Source: Phormidesmis sp963710175 | GTDB lineage: Bacteria > Cyanobacteriota > Cyanobacteriia > Phormidesmidales > Phormidesmidaceae | NCBI GenBank assembly: GCA_963710175.1 | Contig: CAVPZC010000001.1 | Span: 1 to 64,000 of the forward strand | Reading direction: 5' to 3' | Length of the DNA stretch: 64,000 nt | Shown here: piece by piece, positions 61,406 through 64,000 of the stretch | How the letters are laid out: every line of letters begins with the position of its first letter | How positions within the stretch are numbered: position 1 is the stretch's first letter | The notes under the pieces: model-generated | What the model was told of the DNA's origin: nothing | The model's database searches: none | Seen by the model: only the letters and a program-made list of their open reading frames with translations | Program-made: the position numbers and the translations under genes

Positions 61406-63766
61406 TCAACCAAGCCGCTCTAACGTAGTTGTTCTAGGATCGATGATCTTTTTGCCGATGCCGGGGAAGTGAACCGCTAAACAGATCTTGTTGCCTGCCC
61501 CGAAGATATGGGTGACCTTGCCTTCCCCAAAGGCTTTGTGTGTGACTGAAGCGCCTACGCTCCAATCGTTTTCGTGAGTGCCGGGCTTGTTGAGATTGGG
61601 CTGAGGGTTTTTGAGTTTGGCTTCGCGAGTAGTGGTTGTCCAGCGTTCAGGTAGGGCACTGGGTACGGTGGCCATGATGTAGTCGCGCGGGAGTTCGCTG
61701 AGAAAAATGGAGGGTGTCGAGACCTCTCGCATGGCCCCATAGGTGCGGCGCTCACGGGCATGGGAGATAAACAGCCGATCTTGAGCGCGGGTGATGCCGA
61801 CGTAGCAGAGGCGGCGCTCTTCTTCGATAGCGGCAGCATCTTCCAAAGAGCGAAAGCTAGGGAATAGCCCTTGTTCCAGTCCGACTAAAAAGACGACGGG
61901 AAATTCTAGGCCCTTGGAAGCGTGAAGCGTCATCAGGGTGACTTTGTTGTCTTCATCTTTGCCATCATCGGTATCAGAATTAAGCGAGGCATTGGCGAGA
62001 AACGTCATCAGGGTGGCGTCTTCGTTTTCTTCTTCAAACTGCACCACCGCGCTGTAAAGCTCTTGGATGTTCTCAATGCGGTTTAGATCTTCTTCTGTGC
62101 CTTTGTTCTTTAAGTCTTCTATATAGCCAGTGTTTTCGAGCACTTCTTGCACCAGCTCAGTAGGAGAGGTAGTTTCGGCGCGCTCCTGCCAACTGCTGAC
62201 CATTTTGGCAAAGGCGATCGCACTCTTACTCGCTCGCCCTGCCAAGGTCTTCACCGAAGTCTCATCTTTGATAATGTCCCACAGCGGTACGCCCAGTTCA
62301 GCTGCCGCTTTTTCTAAATTGTCCAACGTCGTTTTGCCAATACCGCGCCGAGGCGTGTTGATAATGCGCTTCAGGCTGACACTGTCTGCCGGATTCACAG
62401 CCAGCCGCATGTAGGCCAAAATGTCTTTGATTTCGCGACGATCATAAAAGCGCAGACCGCCGACCACGCGGTAGGGAATATCAAACCGAACTAAAACTTC
62501 CTCCATCGCCCGAGACTGAGCGTTGGTGCGGTAGAGAATAGCAAAGTCTCGCCAGTTTAGCTCAGGATTCTTCAGCTCCAAATTGCGAATTTGACCGACG
62601 ACATACTCTGCTTCCATTGCCTCATTGTCAGCCCGATGACAGAAAATCGCGTCACCTTCGCCTCGGGTCGCTCGCAGCACTTTGTCAATGCGCTCTGTGT
62701 TGTTTTCGATTAAATGATTGGCAACATCAAGAATGTTAGAAGTCGAGCGATAGTTTTCTTCGAGTTTGACCAGAGTCTGGGTTTCGTCATCCGGGAGGCG
62801 ATCACCAAACTCCGACTGAAAGCCCATCAAAATCGTAAAATCTGCTGCCCTGAATGAATAGATACTCTGATCAGCATCACCCACCACAAACACAGAGCGA
62901 TTATTCCAGTCATCAAACTTCTGGTTGCCCTGGTCGTTAGTTGCCAACAGCTGAATCAGGTCGTACTGAGTGCGGTTGGTATCTTGATACTCATCGACTA
63001 AGATATGGCGAAAGCGGCGATGCCAGTAGTCGAGCACCTGCGGATTTTGGCGAAAGAGCTGCACCGGTAGCCGAATAAGATCGTCAAAGTCGAGCGCATT
63101 ATTGGCCGAAAGTCCCTGCTGGTAATAGCGGTAGACTTCAGCAATATTGCGACCTTTGAAGTTGGGATTTTCGGCTTCATACTGGTCAGGATCTAGCCCC
63201 TGGTTTTTGGCATTGCTAATCGCAAAGCGCACTGAGCGCGGGTTAAACTTGCGGTCATCCAAATTCATCTGGCCAATGACGATGCTTTTGACCAGGCTCT
63301 GAGCGTCCGACTCATCAAAAATAGAAAAGGTGCGCGTCCAGCGCTGACCCGCCGGGCTCTGATACTTTTCAATGTCGTAGCGGAGAATGCGCGAGCACAG
63401 CGAATGGAACGTGCCGATCCACAGCTCTTTCAAAAAAGCCTTATACACATAAGAGCGTAGCTGCACCTGCTCGTACCCAGAGAGCATATGCAAAGGCTTA
63501 CTGTGACGCGCTAGCGCCTCCTGCTCAGCGAACACCCGTTCAATCCGCTCCTTCATTTCCCGCGCGGCCTTGTTGGTAAAAGTCACCGCTAGAATATTTG
63601 CCGGATCGACCTGACGGTTGAGAATGAGGTTAGCAATGCGAGCAGTGAGGGCACGGGTCTTTCCTGAACCGGCTCCGGCCACCACCAGCAGCGGTCCGCA
63701 AAAATGTTCGACGGCCTGACGCTGAGAGGGATTGAGCTGATTGAGAAAATCTACGGTGGTCACCAT
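61406..63766 (-). CDS. pcrA: ATP-dependent DNA helicase PcrA/UvrD
   Basis: A 3'-5' superfamily 1 helicase for repair and replication-conflict removal. Motif I is VAGAGSGKTRALTARIANL, motif II LVDEYQDTNRTQYD, motif III VVGDADQSIYSFRAADF, motif V and VI KVTLMTLHASKGLEFPVVF and EERRLCYVGITRAQDRLFI. The C-terminal part after residue 690 has a KOW-like region, VGASVTHKAFGEGKV. At 786 residues the length is normal. It starts at an ATG. Its 3' end is adjacent to repeat copy B. Confidence 0.96.
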   Translation of the reverse strand: MVTTVDFLNQLNPSQRQAVEHFCGPLLVVAGAGSGKTRALTARIANLILNRQVDPANILAVTFTNKAAREMKERIERVFAEQEALARHSKPLHMLSGYEQVQLRSYVYKAFLKELWIGTFHSLCSRILRYDIEKYQSPAGQRWTRTFSIFDESDAQSLVKSIVIGQMNLDDRKFNPRSVRFAISNAKNQGLDPDQYEAENPNFKGRNIAEVYRYYQQGLSANNALDFDDLIRLPVQLFRQNPQVLDYWHRRFRHILVDEYQDTNRTQYDLIQLLATNDQGNQKFDDWNNRSVFVVGDADQSIYSFRAADFTILMGFQSEFGDRLPDDETQTLVKLEENYRSTSNILDVANHLIENNTERIDKVLRATRGEGDAIFCHRADNEAMEAEYVVGQIRNLELKNPELNWRDFAILYRTNAQSRAMEEVLVRFDIPYRVVGGLRFYDRREIKDILAYMRLAVNPADSVSLKRIINTPRRGIGKTTLDNLEKAAAELGVPLWDIIKDETSVKTLAGRASKSAIAFAKMVSSWQERAETTSPTELVQEVLENTGYIEDLKNKGTEEDLNRIENIQELYSAVVQFEEENEDATLMTFLANASLNSDTDDGKDEDNKVTLMTLHASKGLEFPVVFLVGLEQGLFPSFRSLEDAAAIEEERRLCYVGITRAQDRLFISHARERRTYGAMREVSTPSIFLSELPRDYIMATVPSALPERWTTTTREAKLKNPQPNLNKPGTHENDWSVGASVTHKAFGEGKVTHIFGAGNKICLAVHFPGIGKKIIDPRTTTLERLG

Positions 63767-63877
63767 ACTAATTCAGAGGGGGCAAGTCGCGTCTAGGTTG
63801 CTTATACCTAGTATGGCACTTGATATAAACCCCTACTGTGTGAAATCCGTAGAGCAACGGTAAGGAAAGCCTTTGGC

Positions 63878-64000
63878 ATGACTGAACCTGATGATTCATT
63901 GATCGATCCATCTGGCAACGATCAAGATACCGCGTGCCTGGAAGCGTCCTTGGGCATCCCGCCACCCGCGCTGAATAGTGAAATCTATCTGCGCCATCGC
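63878..64000 (+). CDS. N-terminal part of an unidentified gene running off the window
   Basis: An open frame of 41 codons starts at an ATG preceded by AAGGA and reaches the window edge without a stop. It begins MTEPDDSLIDPSGNDQDTAC and continues with an acidic then proline-containing stretch, PPPALNSEIYLR. The family cannot be told from this. The gene is divergent from pcrA. Confidence 0.5.
   Translation, partial: MTEPDDSLIDPSGNDQDTACLEASLGIPPPALNSEIYLRHR

Noticed and set aside
63768..63965. 65-codon minus-strand frame at the right end
   Set aside because: It lies antisense to a better-supported plus-strand start at 63878 with AAGGA, and its product has no features.

Overview
The window is cyanobacterial chromosome. 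It encodes the photosystem II D1 protein (psbA), a high-light-inducible Hlip/Scp, HetZ, a cytochrome b6f assembly factor of the CCB2/CCB4 type, a long cyanobacterial-type LptC and many small proteins of cyanobacterial type, and it is rich in the HIP1 octamer GCGATCGC (for example at 3801). Base composition is moderate to slightly GC-rich and genes are dense on both strands. The mix of hetZ with housekeeping genes fits a filamentous or Leptolyngbya/Synechococcus-like lineage; the sequence alone does not fix genus or ability to form heterocysts.

Layout. 0-5 kb: an IS1-family insertion sequence lies directly downstream of a minus-strand run hypA-like, hypB-like, substrate-binding lipoprotein, permease, ATPase. 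This gene order is the one I recall for the Synechocystis guanidine-hydrolase locus (sll1078 to sll1082), but the hydrolase gene itself is not in the window. 5-14 kb: methyltransferase, PlsC-like acyltransferase, a small two-helix membrane protein, dprA, a CbbY-like phosphatase, a TauE/SafE exporter, cobQ, and a WecG/TagA glycosyltransferase pair. 14-23 kb: tRNA-Gln, recF, argD, a hetZ/patU-like pair, an Hlip gene and the minC-minD-minE operon. 23-36 kb: a membrane-anchored PstS-like protein, tilS, psbA with promoter and strong terminator, queA, yraN, dnaG co-directional with a tandem BMC-like gene, comF and a cytosine-deaminase-like gene. 36-48 kb: uvrA, a second copy of the small two-helix family, DUF4330, CCB, dacB, lptC, a LabA-like NYN protein, a 1.2-kb gene-free stretch, an LmeA/DUF2993 protein, exbB and an amidase. 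48-54 kb: an envelope glycoconjugate cluster (two glycosyltransferases and an ABC exporter with an odd C-terminus), then a YlqF GTPase. 54-64 kb: usp, pgk, htpX, GNAT, a nuclease-fold protein, a MidA-type methyltransferase, DUF4870, VOC and a possible CDI-immunity-like protein, pcrA/uvrD and the start of a further gene running off the right edge.

The most notable items are: the guanidine-type uptake/nickel-chaperone cluster lacking its enzyme and bordered by an IS; a 105-bp structured repeat present twice in opposite orientation (102 of 105 positions identical); an ABC exporter whose C-terminal tail resembles a histidine-kinase dimerisation domain with the phospho-accepting His replaced by Tyr; a BMC-shell-like gene 9 bp upstream of dnaG; a D1 protein with Glu130 and three TTACAAA motifs in its upstream region; and a duplicated small membrane-protein family whose ribosome-binding leaders also match.
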